Source of the DNA: DASWED01 sp036394995
GTDB taxonomy: Bacteria; Actinomycetota; UBA4738; JACQTL01
NCBI GenBank assembly: GCA_036394995.1
Contig: DASWED010000008.1
Coordinates: 1 to 35,665, forward strand
Direction of reading: 5' to 3'
Length of the DNA stretch: 35,665 nucleotides
In this document: in pieces, positions 16,517 to 23,514 of the stretch
How positions within the stretch are numbered: position 1 is the stretch's first letter
Layout of the letters: the number at the start of each line of letters is the position of its first letter
The notes under the pieces: model-generated
What the model was told of the DNA's origin: nothing
Databases searched by the model: none
Seen by the model: only the letters and a program-made list of their open reading frames with translations
Position numbers and translations under genes: made by a program

Positions 16517-16522
16517 ATCGTA
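16517..16522 (-). promoter_or_regulatory. Possible -10 element (TACGAT) of the deacetylase gene
   Basis: TACGAT on the minus strand would start transcription near 16509, 35 nt before the ATG at 16474. That would favour this start over the one at 16546. Confidence 0.3.
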
Positions 16523-16617
16523 CCCGGCGAGCAACCCGAGGTCCATCACCGCAACTCGGCGGGAACCCGGAGCAGGCGGGCAGCAGATCGCGGGGCTCGG
16601 TGATCCGCCCCGGAGGG

Positions 16618-16851
16618 CTACAGGTGGACGACCGGACAGGTGAGCGTCCGGGTGATGCCCTCCACGGCCTGGATCTTGGCCACGACCAGCTTCCCGAGGT
16701 CGTCGACGTTGCGGGCCTCGGCCCGAACGATCACGTCGTAGGGCCCGGTGACGTCCTCGGCGGAGGTCACGCCCTTGATCGCGGCGACCTCCTTGGCCAC
16801 CTGGGCGGCCTTGCCCACCTCGGTCTGGATGAGGATGTACGCCTGAACCAC
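16618..16851 (-). CDS. Stand-alone AsnC/Lrp-type ligand-binding (RAM) domain protein
   Basis: Only 77 residues: the alpha/beta sandwich of Lrp/AsnC regulators without the helix-turn-helix. It starts V-Q-A-Y-I-L-I-Q-T and contains the turn V-T-G-P-Y-D-V-I-V (34-42), the family's effector-contact segment. Such proteins (for example the SraA/RAM type) assemble into octamers and bind amino acids. They may modulate partner regulators, though function in actinobacteria is not settled. The GTG start at 16851 is supported by GGAGG 7 nt upstream. A TAGGAT hexamer lies further up. An AsnC-type gene near ddl and thiL is a common actinobacterial arrangement. Confidence 0.88.
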   Translation of the reverse strand: MVQAYILIQTEVGKAAQVAKEVAAIKGVTSAEDVTGPYDVIVRAEARNVDDLGKLVVAKIQAVEGITRTLTCPVVHL

Positions 16852-16901
16852 GCTGACACCTCCGTCCTCGGTCGGGCGGGGACACCCGCCTCGGTGGGCG
16901 C

Positions 16902-16907
16902 ATCCTA
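16902..16907 (-). promoter_or_regulatory. -10 element (TAGGAT) of the RAM-domain gene
   Basis: TAGGAT would start transcription near 16895, giving a leader of about 44 nt that contains GGAGG before the GTG at 16851. Confidence 0.4.
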
Positions 16908-16999
16908 GCCGCCGCCCGGGAGCGCCGCAAACGTCCGTCCGGCCCTGTGTCCCCGGTCCGAACGGCACCGGGCTCGGGTCCGCCCGGGGCGTCAGCGGC

Positions 17000-17005
17000 C
17001 ATAAT
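17000..17005 (+). promoter_or_regulatory. -10 element (CATAAT) of the phosphoribosyltransferase gene
   Basis: CATAAT, one mismatch from TATAAT, ends 8 nt before the ATG. No ribosome-binding site fits in between. Confidence 0.45.
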
Positions 17006-17013
17006 TCGGGGCG

Positions 17014-17670
17014 ATGCGATTCCGGGGCGGGCCCATGTTCGGCGACCGGCGGGAGGCCGGCCGAGAGCTGGGCAGGGCCCTGGCCTCGGAGGGGTTCGGG
17101 CCGGACGCCGTGGTGCTGGGGATCCCCCGGGGAGGGGTGGTGGTGGCGGCGGAGGTGGCCCGGGCGCTGGGGGCGCCCCTCGACGTCGTGGTCCCGCGGA
17201 AGGTCGGCGCGCCGGGCAACCCGGAGCTCGGCCTCGGCGCGATCGCACCGGGAGTCCGCGTGCTCGACGATCGCCTGATCCGGGACCTGGGCGTCACCGA
17301 CGACTACCTGGACGCCGAGATCGAGGCCCAGGAACGCGAGATCGCCCGCCGGGAGGCCGCGTACCGGATCGGCCGGGATCCCGTCGACGTGCGGGAGCGG
17401 GTGGCCATCGCGGTGGACGACGGCATCGCCACCGGTGGGACCGCGGTGGCGGCCGTCCGGTGGGCCCGCGCGGCCGGGGCGCGCGAGGTGGTGCTGGCCG
17501 TGCCGGTCGCACCGCGGCAGGCCGAGGCGACCATGCGCCGGGAGGCCGACCGGTTCGTCACGCTCTCGCTCCCCGAGCCGTTCTTCGCCGTGGGCCAGTG
17601 GTACCGGGACTTCGACCAGGTGCAGGACGACGAGGTCGTCGCGATCCTCGCCGAGGCGGCCGGCCGGTGA
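17014..17670 (+). CDS. Phosphoribosyltransferase-domain protein
   Basis: A 218-residue type I phosphoribosyltransferase fold. The PRPP-binding loop is A-V-D-D-G-I-A-T-G-G-T (133-143), with the paired aspartates 135/136. The first flexible loop has V-L-G-I-P-R-G-G-V (34-42), and V-P-R-K-V-G-A-P-G-N-P-E (60-71) is typical of a family of stand-alone bacterial PRTases often found near stress proteins. The base or other acceptor is unknown; I see no purine- or pyrimidine-specific signature. The mRNA is probably leaderless. The small membrane protein follows 34 nt downstream. Confidence 0.85.
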   Translation: MRFRGGPMFGDRREAGRELGRALASEGFGPDAVVLGIPRGGVVVAAEVARALGAPLDVVVPRKVGAPGNPELGLGAIAPGVRVLDDRLIRDLGVTDDYLDAEIEAQEREIARREAAYRIGRDPVDVRERVAIAVDDGIATGGTAVAAVRWARAAGAREVVLAVPVAPRQAEATMRREADRFVTLSLPEPFFAVGQWYRDFDQVQDDEVVAILAEAAGR

Positions 17671-17704
17671 GGCCGGGATCCCCCCGGGCGCGGAGCGGGC
17701 CCCC

Positions 17705-18037
17705 GTGACCGGGATCCGGATCGCCGAATATGCGGCCGCCGGGGTCCTCGCCGCGCTCGGGATCCGTTCGCTGGCCTACTGGCTCCGCCGTCCCCTGGAC
17801 AGCCGGTCCCCTCGCGACCAGGCGCTGTACGCGACGTACCTCACCGGGCGCATCGGCCTGTGGTTCGCGGTGGCGGGGATCTTCTTGATCTCGGCCCTCA
17901 CGCCGGGCGAGGGGGCCCAGTTCGCCCGCCGATTCGCCCGGCACCGCTGGTACATCATGGTCCCGCTGGGCCTGGCCGTCCTGCAGTTCGTGGGGGCCTA
18001 CATGCTGAGCCGCGGGGCCCGTTCCGACGACCGCTGA
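17705..18037 (+). CDS. Small membrane protein of unknown function
   Basis: A 110-residue hydrophobic protein with three likely transmembrane helices (about 7-28, 50-70 and 82-102) joined by Arg-rich loops. I recognise no family. Codon use matches its neighbours, and the stop lies just before the convergent PEP carboxykinase gene. The GTG start has a GGAG about 9 nt upstream. Shorter or longer alternatives in the same frame would break the first helix or run back into the phosphoribosyltransferase gene. It is probably co-transcribed with that gene. Confidence 0.65.
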   Translation: MTGIRIAEYAAAGVLAALGIRSLAYWLRRPLDSRSPRDQALYATYLTGRIGLWFAVAGIFLISALTPGEGAQFARRFARHRWYIMVPLGLAVLQFVGAYMLSRGARSDDR

Positions 18038-18057
18038 CGGCGAGAGCGGAGCAGCCG

Positions 18058-19578
18058 CTACCCGACGGCGCGCTTGATCTCGTCGGACAGCTGGGTGAAC
18101 TCGGCGAGGCGGGCCCGGCGCTCGGCGGTGAGGCGCTCCACGGCGTCGCCGTACTCCTGGGTCCGGCCCTGCCGTTCGTACACCCGCCACGGCTGGAGCA
18201 GCTCGATGTCGTCGATGCCCGGCACGTCCTCGGCCACCTCGTAGCCGAACTCCGGCGCGTCGGTCCACTTGATGGACGACTCCGCGATGGACCGCACGAC
18301 GGCGGAGGAGTGGGGGATCTTCACCTTCTTCGAACGGTCGTCGTCCTCGCGGCCCCCGACCCGGCCGGTGTTCATCAGGAACACCTCGAGGGGGTGGGAG
18401 TCCAGGAGCTCCAGGAACCGGTTCCCCTGGAGGCCGTGGGGGAGGGGGAAGAACGGGTTGGTCCCGGGGACCCGGAGGAACTTCCCCTCCTCGGCCTTGC
18501 CGCCGGCGCTCGTCCCGGTGGTCTCGCCGAGCATGAAGTACGCCGCGGCCTGCGCCTGGGACAGCCGGGCCACGGCCGGGATGATGCTCTCGTTCCAGTT
18601 CAGGATCAGGAGGTAGTCCACCAGGCCGACGTCGCGGGCGTCGCGGAACCGCCCCAGGTCGTCCATGCCGAACACCGCCCGGCCGTTCTTCGTGTACGAG
18701 GTCTCGAAGAAGTTCACGACGCCCGCTTCGTCCTGGTAGACGTTCTCCAGGTACGAGGTCTCCTTCACGACGGCGTTGTAGATGTTCGGCTCGAACTCGG
18801 GGTCGAGCGAGAACGTCTTGGCGAAGCACCCGTTCTCGCTGCCGTACACCTTGCCGCCGGGCATCAGCGCGACGAAGTCGTCCTGCACCGGCAGCGACTC
18901 GTTCTGGGTGGTGAACGTGGTGGTGGTCTTCCCGGTCCCGGACAGCCCGATGATCAGGAACACCTTCTCGCCCGCCGAGGTGGGGATGACCTTGCAGCCC
19001 GCGTGCAACGCCAGGCCGCTGCGGTCGTAGACGATCGTGTTCCACATCCGCAGGCCGCCCTTCTTCGACTCGCCGAAGTAGTCGGAGTTGAGGATGCGGG
19101 TGACGCCGTTGTCGAGATCCACCGCGATGATCCGGTCGTCGGGGTACCCGGGGATGGACAGGTTCGGTGTGTAGATCACCTCCACCTGGGGCTCGCTGGG
19201 GGCGCCGTGGAAGTACAGCTTCTGCTGCATGCCGGCGATGTTCGCGTTGGCCCGCTCGATCGTCAGGCGGGCCGGGACCCGGAACTCGTCGTCGTTGCCG
19301 ATGGATCCGTCCACGACGACCATCTCCCGGCCGCGGATGTAGTCGTCCTGGAGCTTCGCGATGCGGTCGAACTCCTCCCGGGTGATGGTCTTGCCCGACG
19401 ACGACCCCTTCTCGCCCACCACGAACGTGCTCCCTGCGGAACGCGACGTGGCCTTCGTCTGGACGTTCACGTTGCCGAACCCCGTGAGCCGGGCCTGGGG
19501 CATCTCCTCGGTGAACGCCCTGAGCTCGTCGGGCGAGGGGTTGTCGTGGATCCGCTTCGCTTCGATCTCGGTGGACAC
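18058..19578 (-). CDS. pckA: Phosphoenolpyruvate carboxykinase (ATP)
   Basis: A 506-residue enzyme, slightly shorter than the E. coli form (540). It converts oxaloacetate and ATP to phosphoenolpyruvate, CO2 and ADP, the first committed step of gluconeogenesis. The P-loop G-L-S-G-T-G-K-T (211-218) and the following Q-D-D-F metal motif are those of the ATP-type family; the GTP-type enzyme has a different loop. The N-terminus is divergent from the E. coli protein. The GTG start has AGGAGA 7 nt upstream, and TAGAAT lies further up (19642-19647). Together with KGD and the acetate genes, it fits growth on acetate or other TCA-entering carbon sources. Confidence 0.93.
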   Translation of the reverse strand: MSTEIEAKRIHDNPSPDELRAFTEEMPQARLTGFGNVNVQTKATSRSAGSTFVVGEKGSSSGKTITREEFDRIAKLQDDYIRGREMVVVDGSIGNDDEFRVPARLTIERANANIAGMQQKLYFHGAPSEPQVEVIYTPNLSIPGYPDDRIIAVDLDNGVTRILNSDYFGESKKGGLRMWNTIVYDRSGLALHAGCKVIPTSAGEKVFLIIGLSGTGKTTTTFTTQNESLPVQDDFVALMPGGKVYGSENGCFAKTFSLDPEFEPNIYNAVVKETSYLENVYQDEAGVVNFFETSYTKNGRAVFGMDDLGRFRDARDVGLVDYLLILNWNESIIPAVARLSQAQAAAYFMLGETTGTSAGGKAEEGKFLRVPGTNPFFPLPHGLQGNRFLELLDSHPLEVFLMNTGRVGGREDDDRSKKVKIPHSSAVVRSIAESSIKWTDAPEFGYEVAEDVPGIDDIELLQPWRVYERQGRTQEYGDAVERLTAERRARLAEFTQLSDEIKRAVG

Positions 19579-19641
19579 GGCCGTCTCTCCTGTCGTGGTC
19601 GAGGCACATCCGGGCGGTACGCCGGACGACGCGGGATCGGC

Positions 19642-19647
19642 ATTCTA
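19642..19647 (-). promoter_or_regulatory. -10 element (TAGAAT) of pckA
   Basis: TAGAAT would start transcription near 19634, leaving a leader of about 56 nt that contains the AGGAGA ribosome-binding site. The rest of the leader shows no strong structure. Confidence 0.4.
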
Positions 19648-19707
19648 CCCGGCGTCCCAGCCGGGCATCCCCGGCGGCGGCCGGCGGAAGACCCCCTGCC
19701 TGCGGGA

Positions 19708-19914
19708 CTACGTGCCCTCGACCGTGAAGTACAGGCGAACCTGGGTCCGGTACTCGGTGACCCGTCCGCCCTCCACCGTCGTCGAGGTCCCCAGGACCTC
19801 CAGCCGGTTGATCCCCCGGATGGTCCGGGCCGCCTCCCGGAGGGCCTCGCGGGCCGCGTCGCCCCAGCTGGCGTCGGAGACGCCCTCCAGCTCGATGGTG
19901 TTCATGACCGACAT
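19708..19914 (-). CDS. Dodecin family protein
   Basis: A 68-residue protein with the dodecin layout: a first strand I-E-L-E-G-V-S, a helix with repeated Ala/Glu (A-A-R-E-A-L-R-E-A-A-R-T-I), then two strands ending Y-R-T-Q-V-R-L-Y-F-T-V. Dodecins form hollow dodecamers that store flavin (FMN, riboflavin or lumichrome) stacked on a conserved tryptophan in W-x-E-V. Here that position is Arg37 (R-L-E-V), so flavin binding may be lost or altered; calcium-type dodecins also lack it. The ATG has GGAG 10 nt upstream. It is divergent from thiL. Confidence 0.85.
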   Translation of the reverse strand: MSVMNTIELEGVSDASWGDAAREALREAARTIRGINRLEVLGTSTTVEGGRVTEYRTQVRLYFTVEGT

Positions 19915-19938
19915 GCCGGTTCGTCTCCTGTCCTCGGA

Positions 19939-19944
19939 TACGCT
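19939..19944 (+). promoter_or_regulatory. -10 element (TACGCT) of thiL
   Basis: TACGCT ends 7 nt before the thiL GTG with no ribosome-binding site between. It overlaps the region from which the divergent dodecin gene must also be expressed. Confidence 0.45.
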
Positions 19945-19951
19945 CATTATC

Positions 19952-20995
19952 GTGAAGCGGACGGAGCGCGGCGAGCGGCCCGGGTCGGAGGACGAGCTCG
20001 TCGCCGCCCTGCGCAAGGTGCTGTCCGGCGACCAGCCCGGCGTGGTGTGGGGGATCGGCGACGACGCCGCGGTGGTGGAAGGGGGGTCCGGCCAGTGGGT
20101 CCTCACGGCCGACGTCCTGGTGGAGGGCGTGCACTTCGATCGCTCGTTCATCTCGGCCCGCGATCTCGGCGCGAAGTCCATCGCGGTGAACGTCTCCGAC
20201 GTGGCGGCGATGGCCGCGAGCCCCCGGTATGCGTTGGTGTCGGTGGCCATCCGGGCGGACGAGGACCCGGCGTGGGTGGTGGAGCTCGAGAGCGGCATGC
20301 GCTCGGCGGGCGACGAGTACGCGCTGTCGGTGGTGGGCGGCGACCTGTCGTCCGGGCCGGTCGCGGTGGTCTCGGTGGCCGTGGTGGGCGAGGTGGCGCC
20401 GGGGCGCTTCGTCACCCGGAGCGGCGCCATGCCCGGCGACCGTGTGGTGGTGACCGGCTCGCTGGGAGCCTCGGCGGGCGGGCTGGCCCTGGCCCGGGCC
20501 CGGCCCGGGGAGGTGAGCGGCGCGCTGGTCTCGAAGTGGGGACGGGCGCTGGTGGCGGCGCACCTGCGACCCGTGGCCCGGGTGGGGGAGGGGCGGACCC
20601 TCGCGGAGCACGGGGCCACGGCCATGATCGACGTGTCGGACGGCCTGGCCCTGGACCTGTCGCGCCTGTGCGGCGCGTCGGGCGTGGGGGCGCGGGTCCG
20701 GCTGGACGGGATCCCGGTGGCGCCCGGGCTGGACGCGCTGTCCGGGGTGCTGCCGTCGGCCGGGCTCCCGCTGGACCTCGCGCTGGGCGGTGGCGAGGAC
20801 TACGAGCTGGTGGCGACCATGCCCCCGTCGGAGGTCGAGCCGGCCCGCCTGACGCTCGACGAACGATTCGGGGTCGCCCTCACGGACATCGGGGAGATAG
20901 TGGAGCGCGCCGGCCTCACCGCCGTGGAACCGGACGGCACGGAGCGCCCCCTGGATCCCCGAGGATGGGACCACCTTGACCGCACCCGCCGCTGA
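19952..20995 (+). CDS. thiL: Thiamine-monophosphate kinase
   Basis: A 347-residue member of the PurM/ThiL ATP-binding family that phosphorylates thiamine monophosphate to the diphosphate cofactor. Mg/ATP residues are in G-I-G-D-D-A-A-V-V (34-42), V-S-D-V-A-A-M, V-V-G-G-D-L, I-D-V-S-D-G-L-A-L-D-L and the C-terminal G-G-G-E-D-Y-E-L, all expected motifs. The GTG start appears leaderless. The end overlaps thiD by 20 nt, so the two are translationally coupled. No thiamine riboswitch can fit upstream given the leaderless start. ThDP is the cofactor of KGD in this window. Confidence 0.95.
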   Translation: MKRTERGERPGSEDELVAALRKVLSGDQPGVVWGIGDDAAVVEGGSGQWVLTADVLVEGVHFDRSFISARDLGAKSIAVNVSDVAAMAASPRYALVSVAIRADEDPAWVVELESGMRSAGDEYALSVVGGDLSSGPVAVVSVAVVGEVAPGRFVTRSGAMPGDRVVVTGSLGASAGGLALARARPGEVSGALVSKWGRALVAAHLRPVARVGEGRTLAEHGATAMIDVSDGLALDLSRLCGASGVGARVRLDGIPVAPGLDALSGVLPSAGLPLDLALGGGEDYELVATMPPSEVEPARLTLDERFGVALTDIGEIVERAGLTAVEPDGTERPLDPRGWDHLDRTRR

Positions 20996-21845
20996 ACCGG
21001 CCCCCGGTCCCGCCCGGGGTGGGATCGACGAACGGAGTCCGAAAGCCCTGTCCATCGCCGGGAGCGACTCGGGCGGGGGAGCGGGGATCCAGGCCGACCT
21101 CAAGACCTTCGCCGCGCTGGGGGTGTTCGGCATGACCGCCATCACGGCCGTGACCGTGCAGAACACCACCGGCGTGACCGGATACCAGGAGCTGTCTCCC
21201 CAGACGGTGGGTGACCAGATCCGCGTGGTGGCCACCGACATCGGGGTGGACGCGGCGAAGACCGGGATGCTGGCGTCGGCGGCCATCGCGGAGAGCGTCG
21301 CGTCGGCGATCCGGGAGACCGGGATCGCCAGGTTGGTGGTCGATCCGGTGTTCGTCTCCAAGCACGGCTTCATGCTGCTGCAAGAGGATGCAGTTGCATC
21401 CCTACGCAGGAGCATCGTCCCGCAGGCAACGCTGGTCACGCCGAACCTTCCCGAGGCGGCGGGCCTGGCCAGCCTCCCCGCCGTCCGGACGAGGAGGGAC
21501 ATGGAGCGCGCCGCCGGAGCCATCCTCGAGCTGGGAGCCCGTGCGGTGCTGGTGAAGGGAGGTCACCTGGAGGGCGACGAGGCCGCGGACCTGTTCGCGT
21601 CCCGGGAGGGCGACAGGGAGTGGCTGGAGGGCGAGCGGATCGACACACCGAACACACACGGGACCGGCTGCGTGCTGTCGGCGGCCATCGCCGCCCGCCT
21701 GGCCCACGGCGACGCGCTCGACGTCGCGGTCCGGGCGGGCAAGGCATTCGTCACCGAGGCCATCCGGCACGCGCTCGCGATCGGCCACGGCATCGGCCCG
21801 GTGAACCCGCTGTGGGCGGGCCCCGCCGGGGCCGGCCCGCGCTGA
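20976..21845 (+). CDS. thiD: Hydroxymethylpyrimidine / phosphomethylpyrimidine kinase
   Basis: A 289-residue ribokinase-fold enzyme that phosphorylates HMP and then HMP-phosphate in thiamine synthesis. Key motifs are A-G-S-D-S-G-G-G-A-G-I-Q-A-D (33-46), K-T-G-M-L, V-V-D-P-V, and the catalytic anion-hole segment N-T-H-G-T-G-C near the C-terminus. The start is TTG inside the thiL end, with GGGA about 5 nt upstream. No other start codon exists before the conserved core, so TTG is well supported. The first 25 residues are a variable Pro/Ala-rich extension. The broken kinase gene converges 16 nt downstream. Confidence 0.93.
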   Translation: MTAPAAEPAPGPARGGIDERSPKALSIAGSDSGGGAGIQADLKTFAALGVFGMTAITAVTVQNTTGVTGYQELSPQTVGDQIRVVATDIGVDAAKTGMLASAAIAESVASAIRETGIARLVVDPVFVSKHGFMLLQEDAVASLRRSIVPQATLVTPNLPEAAGLASLPAVRTRRDMERAAGAILELGARAVLVKGGHLEGDEAADLFASREGDREWLEGERIDTPNTHGTGCVLSAAIAARLAHGDALDVAVRAGKAFVTEAIRHALAIGHGIGPVNPLWAGPAGAGPR

Positions 21846-21861
21846 CCGCCACGACCTCCCG

Positions 21862-22043
21862 TCACCCGCCGGTCGGTGCCAGGTCCACCTCGAACCCTCC
21901 GTCCGGGCCGATCCGGACCCGGAACACGTCGTGGAACCCCTCAGCATGTCGAGGCTGATCCGGACGTGCGTCGAGGCGAACCGCTGCTGGTAGTACGTGG
22001 TCTTGCCGCTGCCCTGGATCCCGCAGAGGACGACGGCCTCCAT
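21862..22043 (-). pseudogene. P-loop (polynucleotide-kinase-like) ATPase gene, broken by internal deletion
   Basis: The ATG at 22043 begins M-E-A-V-V-L-C-G-I-Q-G-S-G-K-T-T, a Walker A, and runs through V-R-I-S-L-D-M-L, the usual N-terminus of a small kinase family of about 150-170 residues. After that the frame loses similarity. A different frame beginning at once reads G-F-H-D-V-F-R-V-R-I-G, then P-D-G-G-F-E-V and a stop (21862-21864). That matches the C-terminus expected for the same family. The middle, about 100 residues with the catalytic and lid parts, is missing, and the ends are out of frame (182 nt in total). A short repeat around GAGG at the junction could have guided the deletion. 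It is either a real pseudogene or an assembly collapse. Confidence 0.7.
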
Positions 22044-22122
22044 GGAGCGGGTCAACCCCCCGCGGGAGGTGGGACGCACGGAGCGGAGGACGTTCGAGGA
22101 GGAATGACGCGCCGGACCGGGC

Positions 22123-22314
22123 CTACAGGGCGCGCTGGACCTTGCCGGCCTTCAGGCACTTGGCGCACACGTTGAGGCGCTTCGGGCTGCCGTTCACCAG
22201 GGCCCGGACCCGCTGCACGTTCGGGTTCCACCGGCGGGGAGACCGGCGGTGGGAGTGGGAGACCTGCATCCCGAAGAACGGGATCTTCCCGCAGACGTCG
22301 CACTTCGCAGACAT
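22123..22314 (-). CDS. rpmB: 50S ribosomal protein L28
   Basis: A 63-residue L28 of the zinc-binding (C+) type: C-x2-C near the start (C-D-V-C) and C-x2-C near the end (C-A-K-C). Typical motifs are V-S-H-S-H-R-R-S, R-R-W-N-P-N-V-Q and the basic C-terminal region. It is a late-assembling large-subunit protein. TACCCT ends 10 nt before the ATG, so the leader would be only a few nucleotides. In many actinobacteria rpmB is followed directly by the DAK2 and recG genes. Here it is transcribed away from them, with about 5 kb in between. Confidence 0.95.
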   Translation of the reverse strand: MSAKCDVCGKIPFFGMQVSHSHRRSPRRWNPNVQRVRALVNGSPKRLNVCAKCLKAGKVQRAL

Positions 22315-22324
22315 GGCGCAGGAA

Positions 22325-22330
22325 AGGGTA
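22325..22330 (-). promoter_or_regulatory. -10 element (TACCCT) of rpmB
   Basis: TACCCT on the minus strand ends 10 nt before the ATG. A ribosomal-protein gene with almost no leader is notable. Confidence 0.4.
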
Positions 22331-22352
22331 GCAGACGCCTCGCGCGCCCCGG

Positions 22353-23111
22353 TCAGGTGAGGGCCCGGACCAGCAACGCGACAGCCATGGCGAAACCCAG
22401 GATCACGACGGCCCGCCGGATCCTCTCCGCGCCGACCCGCCGGGCCAGCGTGGCTCCGCCGTAACCGCCCACGATCGCCCCCACCGCCATGGCCAGGCCG
22501 TCGGCCCACACCACGGCGCCCTTCGCCACGAAGTACACGAGCGCAATGCCGTTGATGAGCACGGTGGTTGCGTTCTTGAGGCCGCTCGACCGCAGGAAGT
22601 CCCGCGTCCCGAGCAGCCCGTAGCCGGCCAGCAGCACGAACCCCAGACCGGCCCCGAAGTACCCGCCGTACACCGCGGCCCCGAGCTGCCACGCGAGCAG
22701 GCCCGTCCACGCGGCGGCGGTCAGGCGGGCGTGGTGGGCCGACGGCGGCGCGCGGTCCTGGACCAGGAGCAGGACCGCCGCGAACAGGATCAGGACCGGC
22801 GCCAGCAGCTCGAACGTGTGCGTCGGCGTCCGCAGGAGCAGGACCGCGCCCAGGACCCCCCCGGAGAGCGACGGCAGGGCCAGCGCCAGCAGCAACCGCC
22901 GGGTCCCGGACAGCTCGCGGCGGAACCCCACGGTCGCGGACACGTACCCCGGCCACAGGGCAAGCGTGCTCGTCGCGTTCGCCACCACGGGGTTGAGCCC
23001 CACGAACACCAGTGCCGGGTACGTGATGAGCGTCCCGCCGCCGGCCACCGAGTTGACGGCCCCCGCAACGAGCCCCACCGCAGCTACGATGAGGATCTGC
23101 CCGGCGTCCAC
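22353..23111 (-). CDS. TauE/SafE family membrane exporter
   Basis: A 252-residue integral membrane protein with about eight hydrophobic helices in two halves. The first half has A-G-x-x-N-S-V-A-G-G-G-T-L-I-T-Y-P (about 17-32), a signature of this family. The second half has a matching repeat with Y-F-G-A-G-L-G and L-K-N-A-T-T. Members export sulfite, sulfoacetate or other organosulfur anions, but most are untested, so the substrate is unknown. The GTG start is 6 nt after a TAGCCT hexamer. It is divergent from the acetate transporter across a 403-nt gap. Confidence 0.85.
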   Translation of the reverse strand: MDAGQILIVAAVGLVAGAVNSVAGGGTLITYPALVFVGLNPVVANATSTLALWPGYVSATVGFRRELSGTRRLLLALALPSLSGGVLGAVLLLRTPTHTFELLAPVLILFAAVLLLVQDRAPPSAHHARLTAAAWTGLLAWQLGAAVYGGYFGAGLGFVLLAGYGLLGTRDFLRSSGLKNATTVLINGIALVYFVAKGAVVWADGLAMAVGAIVGGYGGATLARRVGAERIRRAVVILGFAMAVALLVRALT

Positions 23112-23117
23112 CGAGGC

Positions 23118-23123
23118 AGGCTA
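23118..23123 (-). promoter_or_regulatory. -10 element (TAGCCT) of the TauE/SafE gene
   Basis: TAGCCT on the minus strand ends 6 nt before the GTG at 23111, so the mRNA would begin at the start codon. Confidence 0.4.
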
Positions 23124-23134
23124 CGCGACCTGCA

Positions 23135-23174
23135 CGCCCCACCCCCGCTGCCAGATGGTAGGGGGGTGGGGGCG
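23135..23174. repeat. Long GC inverted repeat in a divergent promoter region
   Basis: CGCCCCACCCCC (23135-23146) pairs with the G-run arm at 23161-23174, with one bulged G and a 14-nt loop that can itself pair. No T-run follows on either strand. It lies upstream of both neighbouring genes, so it is not their terminator. Confidence 0.6.
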
Positions 23175-23432
23175 AAGCCCTCCGAATTCAGACAAGCGCC
23201 GAACGAGCCGGGCTTTCGGGAGAAACGCGCGCTCGGACGCATCGGAGTAGCATGATCCGCGGAACGATCGTCCTCCAGGGCGGCAGGCGAGGAGCGAATG
23301 ATCCGGTCATGACGGTGGTCGTGCGCGCGCGTTGCCGGCCCCCTGCCGGCGGCCAGCCCTTGCTCGCGAATCGTCCCTTACAACATGCCAGCAGGTCTCC
23401 AGGTCCGATCGCGTCGGCCCACAGCGCTCACC

Positions 23433-23510
23433 CTCCCTAGCCGGGGCCGGGCGAAGCCGGCTGCTTGAGGGGACAAGCTCCGCGCAGACGGGGCACGAGT
23501 CAAGGGAGCT
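23433..23510 (+). promoter_or_regulatory. Structured 5' leader of the acetate transporter, possible ribosome-site masking
   Basis: The ribosome-binding site AGGGAG (23503-23508) can pair with CTCCCT (23433-23438). Its overlapping GGAGCT (23505-23510) can instead pair with AGCTCC (23476-23481). Between them lie the hairpins AGCCGG/CCGGCT (23439-23462) and CTTG/CAAG (23464-23477). The second partner overlaps the last hairpin, so the folds exclude each other. I cannot match this to a known riboswitch family. Confidence 0.3.
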
Positions 23511-23514
23511 GGGA

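Larger units (their letters stand above)
23112..23514 (+). other. 403-nt non-coding region between divergent transporters
   Basis: I find no convincing gene here. A 62-codon frame beginning at 23252 has no family similarity and unnatural composition. The stretch contains a strong G/C hairpin (23135-23174), a TAGCAT hexamer (23247-23252), a GCCGGC/GCCGGC hairpin (23334-23350) and the structured leader of the acetate transporter (23433-23510). TAGCAT could be the transporter promoter; if so, its 5' leader is about 255 nt long. Confidence 0.6.

Noticed and set aside
19579..19951. TPP riboswitch controlling thiL-thiD
   Set aside because: The region before thiL is short, shared with the divergent dodecin gene, and the thiL start appears leaderless; no TPP-aptamer core is present.
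23252..23440. 62-codon plus-strand frame in the gap before the acetate transporter
   Set aside because: No family similarity, poor composition and no ribosome-binding site; it overlaps structured leader elements.
23112..23514. A known riboswitch (c-di-AMP, c-di-GMP, glycine, SAM, cobalamin) before the acetate transporter
   Set aside because: None of the conserved cores of these classes can be found. Only simple pairings around the ribosome site are visible.
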